From Desulfobacula sp. (GTDB lineage: Bacteria > Desulfobacterota > Desulfobacteria > Desulfobacterales > Desulfobacteraceae): a DNA stretch of 36,418 bases. Under the pieces are notes generated by a model. That model searched no databases and had not been told where the DNA came from. It saw only the letters and a list, made by a program, of their open reading frames with translations. This document shows positions 17,761 to 28,364 of this stretch, in pieces. The stretch spans positions 1-36,418 of the forward strand of contig JAAUSZ010000017.1 of NCBI GenBank assembly GCA_012031875.1. The letters are read 5' to 3'. Position numbers and translations under genes: made by a program. Position 1 is the first letter of the stretch; each line of letters starts with the position of its first letter.

Positions 17761-19101
17761 TTAGCGCGATTTCAGGAATGCAGGAATGTGAGCCGCTTCT
17801 CTGGGTCCCACCGTAATGGTCCAGCCCGGAAGCTCTTCTTCCACATCGCCGGCTATCGCGGCTGCATAACCCGGGATAATCAGTTCCTTATGTTTGACCT
17901 TGTCCATGATGCCGCTCTTTTTGACAAAGGCGCCCACATCGTCACCGCCGAATTTGCCGGCAGCCCAGGCTGTAAGAACGGAAAGGCCTTCAGAATCCTT
18001 CACCAGGAGCCAGGCCGGAATCTTGCTGGCCTCGATTTCACCGGACACAATAAAATAGGTCAGGGCGAAATTGGTGGTAACCAGAACCGGTGAGTTCTCA
18101 TTGGGATTGCCGATTTCAAAGATACCTTCAACCACGGTCATGGGCCTCTGGGGATCGGTAAAGATGTTCAGCCGTTCCAGGAGGAGGGGGAAGAGGGATT
18201 CCGTGCTGAAGTCGGACATGACCACAATTCCGCCGTATTTGGCCACAAACATGCCGGCGATGAGGGTTTCCATATCCAGGTTGGAGGCCATTTCACAGGG
18301 GAAGGTGATGGTCGGAAAGCCCAGGGCCTTGTTCCCTGCCTTCAACGCGGCGCGGCGGATGGCCACCTGGTCCTCAAGGGCCTGTTTGATTTCCCTTGAA
18401 CCCGGATCAATGACCAGATCTTTCAGGCCCATGCCCGTGAGTTTGGTGGTCAGGGGGATGAGGGCGTCCACAGAGGCTGCCTTTACCACCAGGGGAAGAT
18501 CACTTTCTTTGGCCAGTGCGCCCATAGCATCCACATTGGCTGCGGTTGCCCCGCAGAGGAGCGGACGTTTGAATCCGGCGGCTTCGATACCGGCCTTCAT
18601 GACATCAACATTTTCCGTCATGAGCACCAGGTTGAATTCGGATTCTTTGGCAATCTTGCCTGCAACGGCTGCAAAGGCGGCGGCGCCGTTTCCGGCATCC
18701 TTTACCACCAGCAGTTCAGGTCTCAGATTCAACCCCACGCGTTCATACTGGAAGGCATTATAAATTTTCAGGGTCTTGTCCAGTTTTGCCGCATCCATGT
18801 CTGAAGAGACGGTGGCGGCAAGGATAGTGGGGTTGAAAAATGTTTTTTCATGTCTGTAAAGAACGGTTTCACCGCCAGTTGTGGTCTGGCGCACGCCTTT
18901 ACCCAGTTTGACGGGGCGGATGGGGGGAGCGGAAGCTTCCGCCAGTTGAGCCTTTGCTTCTTCGGAAACATAGGGGCAACTGTCCAGCTCAGCCTTGCCC
19001 GATGCAAGATTCATTGCAAAGGCAAGGCAGGTCGGAACTCCGCACTCCTTACAGTTTGTTTTGGGGAGGAGTTTGAATATCTGTATACCGGTTAATGCCA
19101 T
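17761..19101 (-). CDS. acsC: Corrinoid iron-sulfur protein large subunit AcsC
   Basis: Gamma subunit of the corrinoid protein that carries the methyl group on cobalt to acetyl-CoA synthase. 446 residues, as usual. The N-terminal 4Fe-4S domain has Cys17, Cys20, Cys25 and Cys42 (TNCKECGVPTC ... SCPYV), the same spacing as in Moorella. A central TIM barrel (about 100-320) and C-terminal B12-binding domain (about 330-446) follow, ending in GPREAAHIPAFLKSR. It starts at ATG 19101 after AAGGAG. A long hairpin separates it from acsB, suggesting differential expression of the two within one transcript. No frameshift is seen. Confidence 0.95.
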   Translation of the reverse strand: MALTGIQIFKLLPKTNCKECGVPTCLAFAMNLASGKAELDSCPYVSEEAKAQLAEASAPPIRPVKLGKGVRQTTTGGETVLYRHEKTFFNPTILAATVSSDMDAAKLDKTLKIYNAFQYERVGLNLRPELLVVKDAGNGAAAFAAVAGKIAKESEFNLVLMTENVDVMKAGIEAAGFKRPLLCGATAANVDAMGALAKESDLPLVVKAASVDALIPLTTKLTGMGLKDLVIDPGSREIKQALEDQVAIRRAALKAGNKALGFPTITFPCEMASNLDMETLIAGMFVAKYGGIVVMSDFSTESLFPLLLERLNIFTDPQRPMTVVEGIFEIGNPNENSPVLVTTNFALTYFIVSGEIEASKIPAWLLVKDSEGLSVLTAWAAGKFGGDDVGAFVKKSGIMDKVKHKELIIPGYAAAIAGDVEEELPGWTITVGPREAAHIPAFLKSR

Positions 19102-19138
19102 TTTTTTCTCCTTAAGTTTTTAAAAAACCTTATGGTAG

Positions 19139-19180
19139 AGGCCCGGCAGCCTTAATCTGGTGTGATACAGCGCCGGGCCT
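19139..19180 (-). other. Stem-loop between acsB and acsC
   Basis: AGGCCCGGC (19139-19147) pairs perfectly with GCCGGGCCT (19172-19180). No T-run follows in the operon direction, so partial termination, processing or 3'-end protection of acsB mRNA are the likely roles. Confidence 0.65.
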
Positions 19181-19206
19181 TTCTATTGAGTTAATATCCG
19201 ATCCGG

Positions 19207-21419
19207 TTAACCTACAATGGGATCCATTGAAAGTGCAGGATGGCCTTTTTCCTGGAGGAAGGGAAGAATTTCTTCTTCGGTGATTCCAACGGTTTCATCG
19301 GCAATCTTGTCAAACAGATCCGGTATGCCCATGGCTTTGCCGCGGGCCACGATTCTGTCTTTCAATTCTTCTTTGAGCATCTTGGGCATCCAGACCATTC
19401 TCAAAAGGCCGCCATCCCCAAGAATAAATTTACCCTGGGTGATATTGTGTTTGGAATGGCCCACAAATCCCGGGGAGGAGGCCCCGCCGCCCATGACGCC
19501 GGCCAGGGTCGTAAACTTCATGCCGCAGGGGGTATCCCTGTATAATCACGGCCGACAGTCATCACCCCGTTGCAGGCCGGCAGCATGGCCGCGATACATT
19601 CGCAGCAGCCGCAGGTGGTCATGGGGTCAACAACCATGGAATACAGGTTATACCGTTGGATGGCGCCCCTGGAGGCTTTATTGACAAACTCATTCACCCC
19701 TTTCCACTGGCCCAGTTTCGGATCAAGGCATTCGCCTTTGATAATGGGCTGGTTGGGTCCGGTGGGATTGATTTCAAAGGCGGCCTTGCAGTCCATCCAG
19801 TTGTAGGCGCCGCAAAGTCCGGTTCTTTCCGGGCTGACGGTGCAGACATGGCTGGGGGCGAAGGACTGGCACAGGGTGCAGGAATAATAGGTTTCAACAT
19901 CATCATCCGTCATCTTGTCCACGCGTGCATCACGGGTCTGATAGTTGGCCCGGGCCGTTTCCGTCATCTTGTCCACATCTTCTTTGTTGGTATAAAGGGT
20001 GACCTGGACCTTGTCCACGATCTTGGTAAAATCCTGGTGGAATTTGGCATGGAGAACCACACCGATGTCCTTGAGGGTAAAGCCTTTTTCAATGGCGGCC
20101 TTGCTGATACGGATCCAGGAAATATCCCTTTGTCCGATATGCATGATGCCCTGGATATAATTGACCAGGTGGTGGATCTGGCGTTCCATGATGGGTTCAA
20201 AGTCTTCCTGGAATTCACGGCCCGCGATCTGGACGAAGATACCCAGGTTAAAACTGCCGCCTTCTTTGATGCCGGACAGATCCGGACCAATGATGGTGAC
20301 CTTGCCGTCTTCAACCGCGTTCATGTCGGCCATCTTAACCAGCTCGGTGCACTGGGTCTTTCCACCGCCGCACTGGGCATAGAGGTCTGCCCCGCGGACA
20401 CGTTCACCTTCATACGCGGGACCAAAGGCGCAGGGAATTTCAATATTGGCCACCTGGACCTTGAGACCCCTGACTTCAACAGACTTTTGAACCATGTCGG
20501 CATGGGCCACCGGGGCCACAACATGCTCATAGGTACAGATCCCCGTGGGCAGGATTTCAGGAATCGGTGTGTCGGCAATGGTGGGGAAGCCCCAGTTGAC
20601 GCAACCGGCCGCGGCCACGCCCCATTCGGTGCCGACATCGCCCAGGGCGTTGACAAAGGCAAATACCCGGTCTTTATTGTATTTCAGGATGGTTTTATAA
20701 TCACCCGGCTTTACACCGCCAAAGGCCATGGCTGCCCTGTTGGCAAAGCCAAGGGCGAATACGGCCGAGGAGATATCCGGCCCAAAGGGCACGATACGGG
20801 TGTTCCAGCCGACCTGCATACCTGCATCCAGGCACTGCTGGATCAGGGTTTTGCCGTTGTGGTTGGCAGCGCAGAAAATATAAAGAGACCGTTTCTGGTA
20901 ATCTTCCACGATCATCTTGGCAATTTCCTTGTTGGGCGCGGCGCCGACCATGGCGGCAAACCCGGGAGCGGAACCATCCACAAATTCAACCCCGCGTTTT
21001 CTCAGGATGGTGTCATCGGCCGCACCCACCCAGAGTTTACCGTTTTCAATATCCGGGTCTTCCTGGGCAATATAGAAATCAGGTTCATTCAGATATCTCA
21101 GGGCTTCTTTGACCTCATAGGATATAATGCCGGCCATACCGGCGTCCAATAGGGGTCCCAGGTACGGGAGCCAGTTTTTCAGTTTAAGGTGAGGGGGAAG
21201 CAGACCCCGGGCAAAGGCCATGGGTTTTTTAAGATCTTCCAGGGTTTCACATTTAAGACCGGTTAAAGAATAGATAACCGGCAGAAAGTATGCTGTGTTC
21301 GGGAATCCGATTTTTGTTGCGGCATCATAGGTCTGGAGCGCTTTTTCAAGTTCACCTTCAACCTGGGCGACTACTTTGTATCCACCCTGAATGGCAGCAA
21401 ATGCGATAAGTTTTGACAT
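19207..21419 (-). CDS. acsB: Acetyl-CoA synthase AcsB (ACS alpha subunit), frameshifted
   Basis: Joins CO, a methyl group and CoA into acetyl-CoA at the Ni-Ni-Fe4S4 A-cluster. All six A-cluster Cys ligands are visible: C514, C517, C526, C536 (CTLCQSF ... ERTGLC) and C603, C605 (CGC in TTCGCCECIAAM), a constant +8 offset from Moorella AcsB as I recall its numbering. The frame breaks near 19525, where one G is missing from CTGCGGCATG. Restoring it turns PPAA-stop into PPAGMKFTTLAGVMGGG and gives about 737 residues, the full family length, ending LPFLQEKGHPALSMDPIVG. Start ATG 21419 follows GAAGGAGG. It is a bacterial-type single-chain ACS with its own N-terminal CODH-docking domain. Confidence 0.95.
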
Positions 21420-21490
21420 ATTCTCTTCCTCCTTCGTTGAGGATTTAATTATTAGATTCTGTTAACATCCTGTTTTCCTCAGGACTCTTA

Positions 21491-23508
21491 TTATCCTTCC
21501 AGGGCCTGGCGATCCGCCATATCCATGAGAACTCTTTCCCTTGCCTTGTCAATGCCCAGGGCCTTTCTCTTTTTGTCGATATGGTCGATCATGAGCCATG
21601 CATGCTTGATGGGATCAGGTTCAACATCCCATTTTCCGCCATAGATCCCTTCCAGTTCCTTGGAAATATAATCATGGAAGACCGGGGCGCCGGATGTGGG
21701 CAGGGTTCCGCCGAATACGGTGTAGACACCGGAGGTGACAAAGTATTGGCCGATGGAGATGGCTTTTTCGCTCATCCATTCCGGTGCGCTGCCGGCTGCA
21801 GGGATATCGCACAGGTCGTTTCCGAGTCCGCCTGCCCGGATGACTTCCGTGGCAGCCAGAAGGATTCTGGAATTGTCCACGCAGGAGCCCAGGTGAAGAA
21901 CCGGGGGAATACCCACGGTTTCACAGACTTCGGCCAGACCCGGCCCACAGTATACCTGGGCGGCTTCCGGGGTCAGAAGGCCGTGGATGGCGGCGGTGAT
22001 GCCGTCGCAACCCGTGGTGAGAACCAGAACGTCATTTTTGATGAGTTCCTTGATGACCTTGATATGCATTTCATTGTGTCTGGATCTGGCGTTATTACAT
22101 CCGACAACCCCTGCCAGGCCGCGGATACGGCCGTTGATGATATTGTCGTTCAGGGTGTAATAACTGCCTCTGAAGGTTCCGCCCAGGTGGTATTTGATGG
22201 ATTCAACCCCAAAGCCGGCAATCTGGGTGGCTTTATACTGGGGAATCATGACATCCGCGCCACGGTTCTGGAAATTGTCAACGGCCATTTTAACGATGCG
22301 GGTGGCGTCTTCAAGGGCATAGTGCTCGTTGAATTCAATATGGATGACATTGTCCTGTTCCATTCTGGCAATGGGATGGGTGGTGATCAGATGGGTGTGG
22401 AAACATTTGGCCACATTGGCCAGGTTCTGCATAACACACTGGATATCCACCACCATGGCGTCGCAGGCCCCGGTGATAATGGCCAGTTCCTGCTGCAGGA
22501 AGTTACCGGCCGTGGGGATGCCGTGTCTCTGGAGCATTTCATTGGCCGTACAGCAGATGCCGCCGAGCTGGATGCCTTTGGCGCCCTTTGATTTGGCATA
22601 GTCCAGCATTTCCTGGGACTGGGCCACAGCCACAATGACTTCTGAAAGAACGGGCTCATGACCATGAACAATGATATTGACATGGTCTTTTTTCATGATC
22701 CCGAGGTTGGCTTCGGACTGGAGGGGATAGGGGGTGCCGAAGAGGATGTCCTGGAGATCCGTGGCCAGCATGGAGCCGCCCCAGCCGTCCGCCAGGGAGC
22801 AACGGGTGCATTGTTTGATCAGGTTCTTGTAATCCTGGTCCACACCCATATGGGTCCGGTGCATGATCTCAACAATTTCCCGGTCGATATTTCTGGGGAG
22901 AACCCCTTCTTTTACCCATTTGTCATAGAGGGGTTTGGGTGCGCGTTTCAGATAGAGCAGCTCGCCGGAGGATTTGCCCCATTCGTTCAGGGCCACTTCC
23001 GCCACTTCAAGGGCGATTTCATCAATATCCCGGTCTTTTGTTTCTCCATCCACTTCAACGGTGGTGGCCACATTCAGATGGGGGGCTACGGCCAGAAGTT
23101 TCTGGGTGTCCTTGATCTGATAGGCAGAGGTTTCTTTTTGGCCGCGGACATGAACACTTCGGCCACACAGCGGCCGTGGTCGGAATGGGCAGCCGCACCG
23201 GCAGCCACCATCCTGGCGAAGTTCCGGGCGGCAATGGTATTGGCCGTGGCGCCGCAAAGGCCCTTTCTGGTGTCTTCACCCTGGATCCCGTCTTTGGGAA
23301 GCGGGAGCCTGCAGGGTCCCATTGCACAGTTTTTACAGCAGATGCCCTGGATCCCTATATTACAGGGTTTCATGGCCACTGCCCGGTCGAAAATGGTTTC
23401 AACGCCGAGTTTCTGCGCCCTTGCAATCATTTCCTGGGTTGAGATTTCATATGATGCTTCTATCGGGTCAGCAAGTTTTGGTGCTTTTGCTTTTTTCTCT
23501 TCTTCCAT
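21491..23508 (-). CDS. acsA: Carbon monoxide dehydrogenase catalytic subunit AcsA/CooS, frameshifted
   Basis: Reduces CO2 to CO (and back) at the Ni-Fe-S C-cluster and passes CO by tunnel to AcsB. Cys49, Cys57, Cys58, Cys61 and Cys66 (PCNIGIQGICCKNCAMGPC) provide the B and D clusters. C-cluster segments such as IQLGGICCTANEML, VVDIQCVMQNL, HLGSCVDNSR and GCDGITAAIHG are present further on. The frame breaks near 23137 in a run of A: five are seen where six are needed. Restoring one gives VFMSAAKKKETSAYQIKDTQKLL and a full 672 residues. Start ATG 23508 with AGGAGG upstream. It sits between acsD and acsB with about 70-base gaps on each side. Confidence 0.96.
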
Positions 23509-23580
23509 TAGAGGTTCCTCCTCTTGATTATATATATGAATTGTTGTGCAGCAGATATTGCTGCATCAACTTTGCTGCCA

Positions 23581-25134
23581 TTAGCGGATTCGTTTGTGAA
23601 TCCGGTCCAGATTTTCAAGGATTCTGTCCAGCATGGTGCTTTGTATCATTGCCGCGGTCATGCTGATTGTTGCTTTTTGTTTGATGTCGGCTCCGGTTGC
23701 ATGCTGTGAGCGTTCGGCGGCCCGTTTGTCCCTGATGGCCTGTTCCTCGGCTTCCCGTTTGGCAACCGCGTCTTTCTCGGCTTTTTTCTCAGCATCGGCC
23801 TTGGCCTTGGCGTCGGCCTCTGCTTTGGCCTTGGCATCAGCTTCTGCCTTGGCTTTGGCAGCCGCGTCAGCCTTTGCCCTGGTTTCAGCATCGGCTTTGG
23901 CTTTCGCATCGGCATCCGCCTTTGCCTTTGCTTCGAGAGCCGGGTCTACGGCCGGAGCAGCCGGGGCTGCGGCTTTGGCAGCAGGAGCAGGTTCAGCTTT
24001 GGGGGCTGCGGCTTTGGCAGCCGGAGCAGCGGCCTTGGGGGCCTCTTTTGCTGCCGGGGCAGCGGCCTTGGCCGGGGCTGCTTTTTTCTCTTCTTCAATG
24101 GTCAGGTCCGGGGCCTTGGCCATGGCGGCAAAATCAATGTCCACATCATCCATCCGTTTTTTGATGGGCGCCACATCCTTGGCGGAACCGCCGGCATAGG
24201 CAAGATCAATGAACGCTTTGGCAAGCTTGATGGATTCGGGATGGCGCATGATCAGGATGCTGGAACCGGCCACTAGGTAAGACACCGCGCCCACGGCTTC
24301 CATGAGGATGGCCCGCCGTTCGGGATCACCCAGTTCCGGAGCGTCTGCAACGGTCTGTTTGGCTTCCTTGCATTTCCAGACCTCATTGCCCAGGTTGTTG
24401 ATCATGGGGTTCTGAAGCTTGTCGTCGCCCTGGGTCATGGCAGCCATGGTCAGCCTTTCCATGACGGAATAGGAATATTCAAGACCATAGCCCAGACCGC
24501 CGGTGGTGGGGTCCACAATGACCTTGTCCAGGGAAACGCCCAGATTTTCAAGAAGGATGTTGACCTGCTTGGCCAGGTTGACATCAATGGGAGAAGAGGA
24601 AATAACGGTATGCCCGTATCCCATGGCAGCCGCACCGATTCCCTTATAGTTTTTCTCTTCCACCGGGCCCACGATGAGATTTTCACCCTGGCAGGCTTCA
24701 CAGACTTTTTTAAGGACCTCTCCGTCCTTGGCAGGGACTCCGCAACCCCAGACAATGAGGGGCACCTTGATGGCGCCCAGCACTTTTTGGACGGTGGCCG
24801 CGGCTGAATCCGGGCCGGCGTCCTTGTCATTGGGGTCCGTGCTTTTAAGCTGAAGAACAATGGCCTGGGCCCCATATTCTTCCACACATTTTTTAGCCCA
24901 GGCAGCCGGGTCTGAATACACATCCTTAAAAGGCGCCTTGGCTGCTTCTGCCCAGTCTTCCGGAACGAGGTCCCAGATTTCCATGGCAATGATGGGCTTA
25001 TGGGGCATTTTCCCTTCAAACTGATAAAACGGGTAACTGGTTTGGCCGCCGACGGTAACGGCTTTATCACCTTTTCCAATGGTGATGCCCTTGATACTGC
25101 CGGCATAGGTTTCTTTGGTTATTTCAAATCCCAC
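23581..25134 (-). CDS. acsD: Corrinoid iron-sulfur protein small subunit AcsD with long Ala/Lys tail
   Basis: Delta subunit of the corrinoid protein, partner of AcsC in methyl transfer. The first 345 residues match the family (about 320 usual): the N-terminal GFEITKETYAGSIKGITIG, then PHKPIIAMEIWDLVP, VIVDPTTGGLGYGLEY and AVGAVSYLVAGSSILIMRHPES. Unusually, it continues for 170 residues. First come Ala/Pro/Lys repeats (about 351-398), then a charged, coiled-coil-like stretch of KADA/KAEA units (about 400-475) like the TolA linker, then a terminal helix (about 476-517, ending ILENLDRIHKRIR). Start is GTG at 25134, four bases after a perfect AGGAGGT. First gene of the acs operon. The tail is in frame and runs to a stop, so it does not look like an indel artefact. 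Its role is unknown. Confidence 0.92.
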   Translation of the reverse strand: MGFEITKETYAGSIKGITIGKGDKAVTVGGQTSYPFYQFEGKMPHKPIIAMEIWDLVPEDWAEAAKAPFKDVYSDPAAWAKKCVEEYGAQAIVLQLKSTDPNDKDAGPDSAAATVQKVLGAIKVPLIVWGCGVPAKDGEVLKKVCEACQGENLIVGPVEEKNYKGIGAAAMGYGHTVISSSPIDVNLAKQVNILLENLGVSLDKVIVDPTTGGLGYGLEYSYSVMERLTMAAMTQGDDKLQNPMINNLGNEVWKCKEAKQTVADAPELGDPERRAILMEAVGAVSYLVAGSSILIMRHPESIKLAKAFIDLAYAGGSAKDVAPIKKRMDDVDIDFAAMAKAPDLTIEEEKKAAPAKAAAPAAKEAPKAAAPAAKAAAPKAEPAPAAKAAAPAAPAVDPALEAKAKADADAKAKADAETRAKADAAAKAKAEADAKAKAEADAKAKADAEKKAEKDAVAKREAEEQAIRDKRAAERSQHATGADIKQKATISMTAAMIQSTMLDRILENLDRIHKRIR

Positions 25135-25136
25135 TT

Positions 25137-25427
25137 TTACCTCCTACGATTATTAAAGATAGTTATGAGTTGGGGGGGGTTAAGATTAAACTGACCGGAC
25201 ACCATGAGAAAAGGGCCCACATGAAATGGAATCGCTAAATCAAACTCAGTCAACACTAAATTGAAATATCCATCCATATATGAGCCCTTATCATGTCTTG
25301 ATTCATCAATAACAAAGTATGACTTATAATTTGTATGGTTTTTTGTCAATAGATGAGTGAATTTAATGGTCTCGGCCTCTTGGTGATTAAAACCCTTATA
25401 TAATAAGGTATCTTGCAATATAGCCAT
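25137..25427 (-). CDS. Possible 96-aa leader ORF upstream of acsD
   Basis: Not recognised. An ATG at 25427, with only a weak ACGGA upstream, opens a 96-codon frame of visibly AT-rich composition in a G+C-richer neighbourhood. Its TAA stop lies inside the acsD ribosome binding site (AGGTAAAAGTG), three bases before the acsD GTG, an arrangement that could couple the two. The protein has mixed polar and aromatic residues (FVIDESRHDKGSYMDGYFNL, then FHVGPFLMVSGQFNLNPPQL), no signal peptide and no known motif. It may be a real small gene, a fragment of a larger one, or chance. Confidence 0.4.
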   Translation of the reverse strand: MAILQDTLLYKGFNHQEAETIKFTHLLTKNHTNYKSYFVIDESRHDKGSYMDGYFNLVLTEFDLAIPFHVGPFLMVSGQFNLNPPQLITIFNNRRR

Positions 25428-25617
25428 TCCGTGTTGGTCCGGGTGAATGAAATTTAATTAATAAATTGGAAACGGACCGGCGAAAAATATTGATTTTTTG
25501 CTTTATATTTAATAGGTAGGGTAGGAAGTCAGAATTTTAAGATCAGGAGTTTATATTGGTTTCATTATTATCTTTTTAACGGCTCTGTTATGAGTCCAAA
25601 GCAATAAAGGAGACACC
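25428..25617. promoter_or_regulatory. Divergent control region between acs operon and fhs
   Basis: AT-rich region from which the acs operon (-) and fhs (+) are read in opposite directions, a natural site for shared control. No -35/-10 pair or operator convinced me. The fhs ribosome site AAAGGAG is at 25607-25613. Confidence 0.4.
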
Positions 25618-27393
25618 ATGGCACTAGATCCAACCAAACACAAAGATTGGGAAATTGCACAAGATGCGGAAAAAACAATGCTGAAAATTTATGAAATCGG
25701 CGAAAAGCTGGGATTGACACAGGAAGAACTGCTGCCCCAGGGCCATTATATTGCCAAGATCGATTTCAGAAAAGTATTGGAACGCCTGAAGGACAAACCC
25801 AACGGGAAATATATCGATGTGACGGCCATTACCCCGACTCCCCTGGGAGAAGGAAAGTCCACCTCCAGCATGGGTCTGGTCCAGGGTCTGGGCAAACTCG
25901 GCAAAAAAGTCTGCGCGGCCATCCGTCAGCCTTCCGGCGGACCCACCATGAATATCAAGGGATCGGCCGCCGGCGGCGGTCTTGCCCAGTGCATCCCCTT
26001 GACCCCGTTCTCACTGGGGTTCACCGGCGACATCAACGCCATCATGAATGCCCACAACCTTGCCATGGTTGCCTTGACTTCCCGTCTCCAGCATGAAAGA
26101 AACTATACGGACGAACAACTGGAAAGACTGTCCGGAATGAAGAGAATCGATATCGATCCCACCCGGGTGGAAATGGGCTGGATCATGGATTTCTGCTGCC
26201 AGTCCTTAAGAAACATCATCATCGGGATTGACGGCGTAAACGGCAAGACCGACGGCTATATGATGAAATCCAAATTCGGCATTGCCGTATCTTCAGAAGT
26301 CATGGCCATCCTGGCCGTTGCCAAAGACCTGAAAGACATGCGGGAAAGAATGGGCAAGATTGTTGTGGCCTATACCAAGACAGGCAAACCCGTCACCACC
26401 GAAGACCTCCAGGTGGCCGGCGCCATGACGGCCTGGATGGTGGACGCGCTCAACCCGTCTTTGATCCAGACCCTGGAAGGACAGCCGGTGATTGTTCATG
26501 CCGGTCCCTTTGCCAATATTGCCATCGGCCAGAGTTCCATCATTGCCGACCGGATCGGGCTTAAACTGGCCGATTACCATGTAACGGAATCCGGATTTGG
26601 CGCAGACATCGGCTTTGAAAAATTCTGGAACCTGAAATGCCGTTATTCCGGCCTGAAACCGGACTGTGCGGTTGTTGTGGCCACCATCCGGGCTCTGAAA
26701 TGCCATGGCGGCGCGCCGGTTCCCGTTCCCGGAAAAGCCATGCCCAAAGAATACTTGACGGAAAGCGTGGAATGGGTTGAAAAGGGCTGCGGAAACCTTA
26801 TCCATCATATCAGAAACGTCCGTAAAGCCGGTATCTCCCCCGTTGTCTGCATCAATGCCTTCTATACCGACACAGACAAAGAAATCGCAAAAGTCCGCGA
26901 GCTTTGTGAAAAAGAAGGCGCACGGGTTGCCCTTTCCCGTCATTGGGAAAAAGGCGGTGACGGCGCCATTGAATTTGCACAAGCCGTTATCGAAGCCTGT
27001 GAAGAAAAAACCGAATTCAAATTCCTTTATGAGCTGGATATGCCCATCAAGGAAAGAATCGAACTCATTGCCAAGGAAGTTTACGGCGCAGACGGTGTTG
27101 ATTATTCTGCCGAATCCAACAAGGCCATTGAACGGATCCAGGCAGACCCGAAACTGGCCGGCCTTGGCATGTGCATGGTGAAAACCCATTTGTCCCTCTC
27201 GGACAATCCGAGCCTGAAAGGCGTGCCCAAGGGCTGGAGACTCACCATCCGAGAAGTTCTCACCTATGGCGGGGCAGGCTTTATCGTTCCTGTGGCAGGC
27301 GCTATTTCCCTCATGCCCGGAACCAGCTCAAATCCGGCGTTCAAGAGGGTGGATGTTGATGTTGAAACCGGTAAGGTCCAGGGTGTGTTCTAA
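25618..27393 (+). CDS. fhs: Formate-tetrahydrofolate ligase
   Basis: First folate step of the methyl branch: formate + ATP + THF to 10-formyl-THF (reversible, so it can also make ATP from formyl-THF during acetate oxidation). 591 residues, longer than the Moorella enzyme (559). The P-loop [11 protein letters not shown] (72-82) and [22 protein letters not shown] are clear, as are [18 protein letters not shown] and the C-terminal [15 protein letters not shown]. Start ATG 25618 with AAAGGAGACACC. It is divergent from acsD and convergent with folD, with a shared strong terminator after it. No frameshift is seen. Confidence 0.97.
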   Translation: MALDPTKHKDWEIAQDAEKTMLKIYEIGEKLGLTQEELLPQGHYIAKIDFRKVLERLKDKPNGKYIDVTAITPTPLGEGKSTSSMGLVQGLGKLGKKVCAAIRQPSGGPTMNIKGSAAGGGLAQCIPLTPFSLGFTGDINAIMNAHNLAMVALTSRLQHERNYTDEQLERLSGMKRIDIDPTRVEMGWIMDFCCQSLRNIIIGIDGVNGKTDGYMMKSKFGIAVSSEVMAILAVAKDLKDMRERMGKIVVAYTKTGKPVTTEDLQVAGAMTAWMVDALNPSLIQTLEGQPVIVHAGPFANIAIGQSSIIADRIGLKLADYHVTESGFGADIGFEKFWNLKCRYSGLKPDCAVVVATIRALKCHGGAPVPVPGKAMPKEYLTESVEWVEKGCGNLIHHIRNVRKAGISPVVCINAFYTDTDKEIAKVRELCEKEGARVALSRHWEKGGDGAIEFAQAVIEACEEKTEFKFLYELDMPIKERIELIAKEVYGADGVDYSAESNKAIERIQADPKLAGLGMCMVKTHLSLSDNPSLKGVPKGWRLTIREVLTYGGAGFIVPVAGAISLMPGTSSNPAFKRVDVDVETGKVQGVF

Positions 27394-27432
27394 AGCGGAA
27401 GTGCTTTAAGCATCATCCGTGCCCTAGATAAG

Positions 27433-27474
27433 AAAACGGCGCTTGGTCCGAACAGAGGATCAAGCGCCGTTTTT
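27433..27474. terminator. Bidirectional terminator between fhs and folD
   Basis: Perfect 13-bp arms AAAACGGCGCTTG (27433-27445) and the complement (27461-27473) with A/T tails on both sides. It ends fhs on the plus strand and the fchA-folD transcript on the minus strand. Confidence 0.93.
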
Positions 27475-27495
27475 ATGTGAATCCGTGTCTTTTGT

Positions 27496-28353
27496 TTAAG
27501 CGTTCTGCATCTCACAGGCCAGAAGGGTGTGTTTGCACAGCACCGATGTGGTCACGGACCCGACCCCGGCCGGTACGGGAGAGATTTTTTCGACAATGGG
27601 TTCCGCCTGGGCAAAATCAACATCCCCGCAATATTTGCCGGGATTGTCCGGATCAGCATTGATGCCGACATCAATGACAATCTGGCCCGGTTTCACAAAG
27701 TCGGCCGTGACCATCTTTGCCCGGCCCACGGCAGCCACCAGAATCTCGGCGTCCTTGCATACATCCGGCAGATTCTGGGTTCTGGAGTGGCAGATGGTGA
27801 CGGTGCCGTGTTCCCTCAGCAGCAGCATGGCCATGGGTTTGCCCACCACCAGGGACCGGCCCAGAACCACGCATTTCCGCCCTTTGATGGGAATATTATA
27901 GAAATGAAGCATTTCCATGCACGCGGTGGGCGTACAGGGCGGGAATCCTGTGGGGTCATCGGTAAACACCTTTGCCGCGCCGCCGATGGTAAGGCAGTCC
28001 ACATCCTTTTCCACGGGAATCAGGGTTCTGATTTTCCTTTCATCCAGGGTTTTGGGAAGCGGGGAAAACATCAAAATACCGTTGACATCTTTTTTTGCCC
28101 CGATTTCTTTAACCGCCTTTTCAAAAGAGGCCTGGTCTATGGTTTCAGGGAATTCAAAAACTTCTGAGTCCATTCCGACGCCCTGGCAGGTTTTTTTTGC
28201 CCCGCCTTCGTAAAACAGATCATCGGGCCGGGCGCCCACCCGGATAATGCCGAGCTTGGGGGTGATCCCCCGGGTTTTCAGTTTTTCAACCCTGTTGATA
28301 AGCTCAGCCTTGATGGCGTCCGCCACTGGTTTTCCTTTTAGGATTTCTGCCAT
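27496..28353 (-). CDS. folD: Methylene-THF dehydrogenase FolD, probably lacking cyclohydrolase activity
   Basis: NAD(P)-dependent interconversion of methylene-THF and methenyl-THF. 285 residues. The cofactor domain has [18 protein letters not shown] and [12 protein letters not shown], and [14 protein letters not shown] is intact. In the active site, however, Tyr48 is followed by EGGAKKTC: the Lys four residues after the Tyr (E. coli K54, human K56), needed for the cyclohydrolase step, is Ala52. The usual LVQLPLP is LMFSPLP, so the active-site Gln is also gone. A dedicated cyclohydrolase, fchA, ends 11 bases upstream, which fits a monofunctional dehydrogenase. Start ATG 28353 after AAGGAG. Confidence 0.93.
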   Translation of the reverse strand: MAEILKGKPVADAIKAELINRVEKLKTRGITPKLGIIRVGARPDDLFYEGGAKKTCQGVGMDSEVFEFPETIDQASFEKAVKEIGAKKDVNGILMFSPLPKTLDERKIRTLIPVEKDVDCLTIGGAAKVFTDDPTGFPPCTPTACMEMLHFYNIPIKGRKCVVLGRSLVVGKPMAMLLLREHGTVTICHSRTQNLPDVCKDAEILVAAVGRAKMVTADFVKPGQIVIDVGINADPDNPGKYCGDVDFAQAEPIVEKISPVPAGVGSVTTSVLCKHTLLACEMQNA

Positions 28354-28364
28354 TTTGGGTCTCC

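Noticed and set aside
19656-21152. 498-codon plus-strand frame opposite acsB
   Set aside because: Shadow of a conserved, G+C-rich gene; composition is Gly/His/Asp-rich and no family is recognisable.
21581-22591. 336-codon plus-strand frame opposite acsA
   Set aside because: Same shadow pattern; the minus strand has strong CODH motifs throughout.
23086-23257. Programmed frameshift in acsA (and acsB, cooC)
   Set aside because: The same kind of one-base homopolymer error occurs in unrelated genes of both halves, so a sequencing artefact is more likely.
26293-27189. 298-codon minus-strand frame opposite fhs
   Set aside because: Antisense shadow of a conserved ligase with intact motifs.
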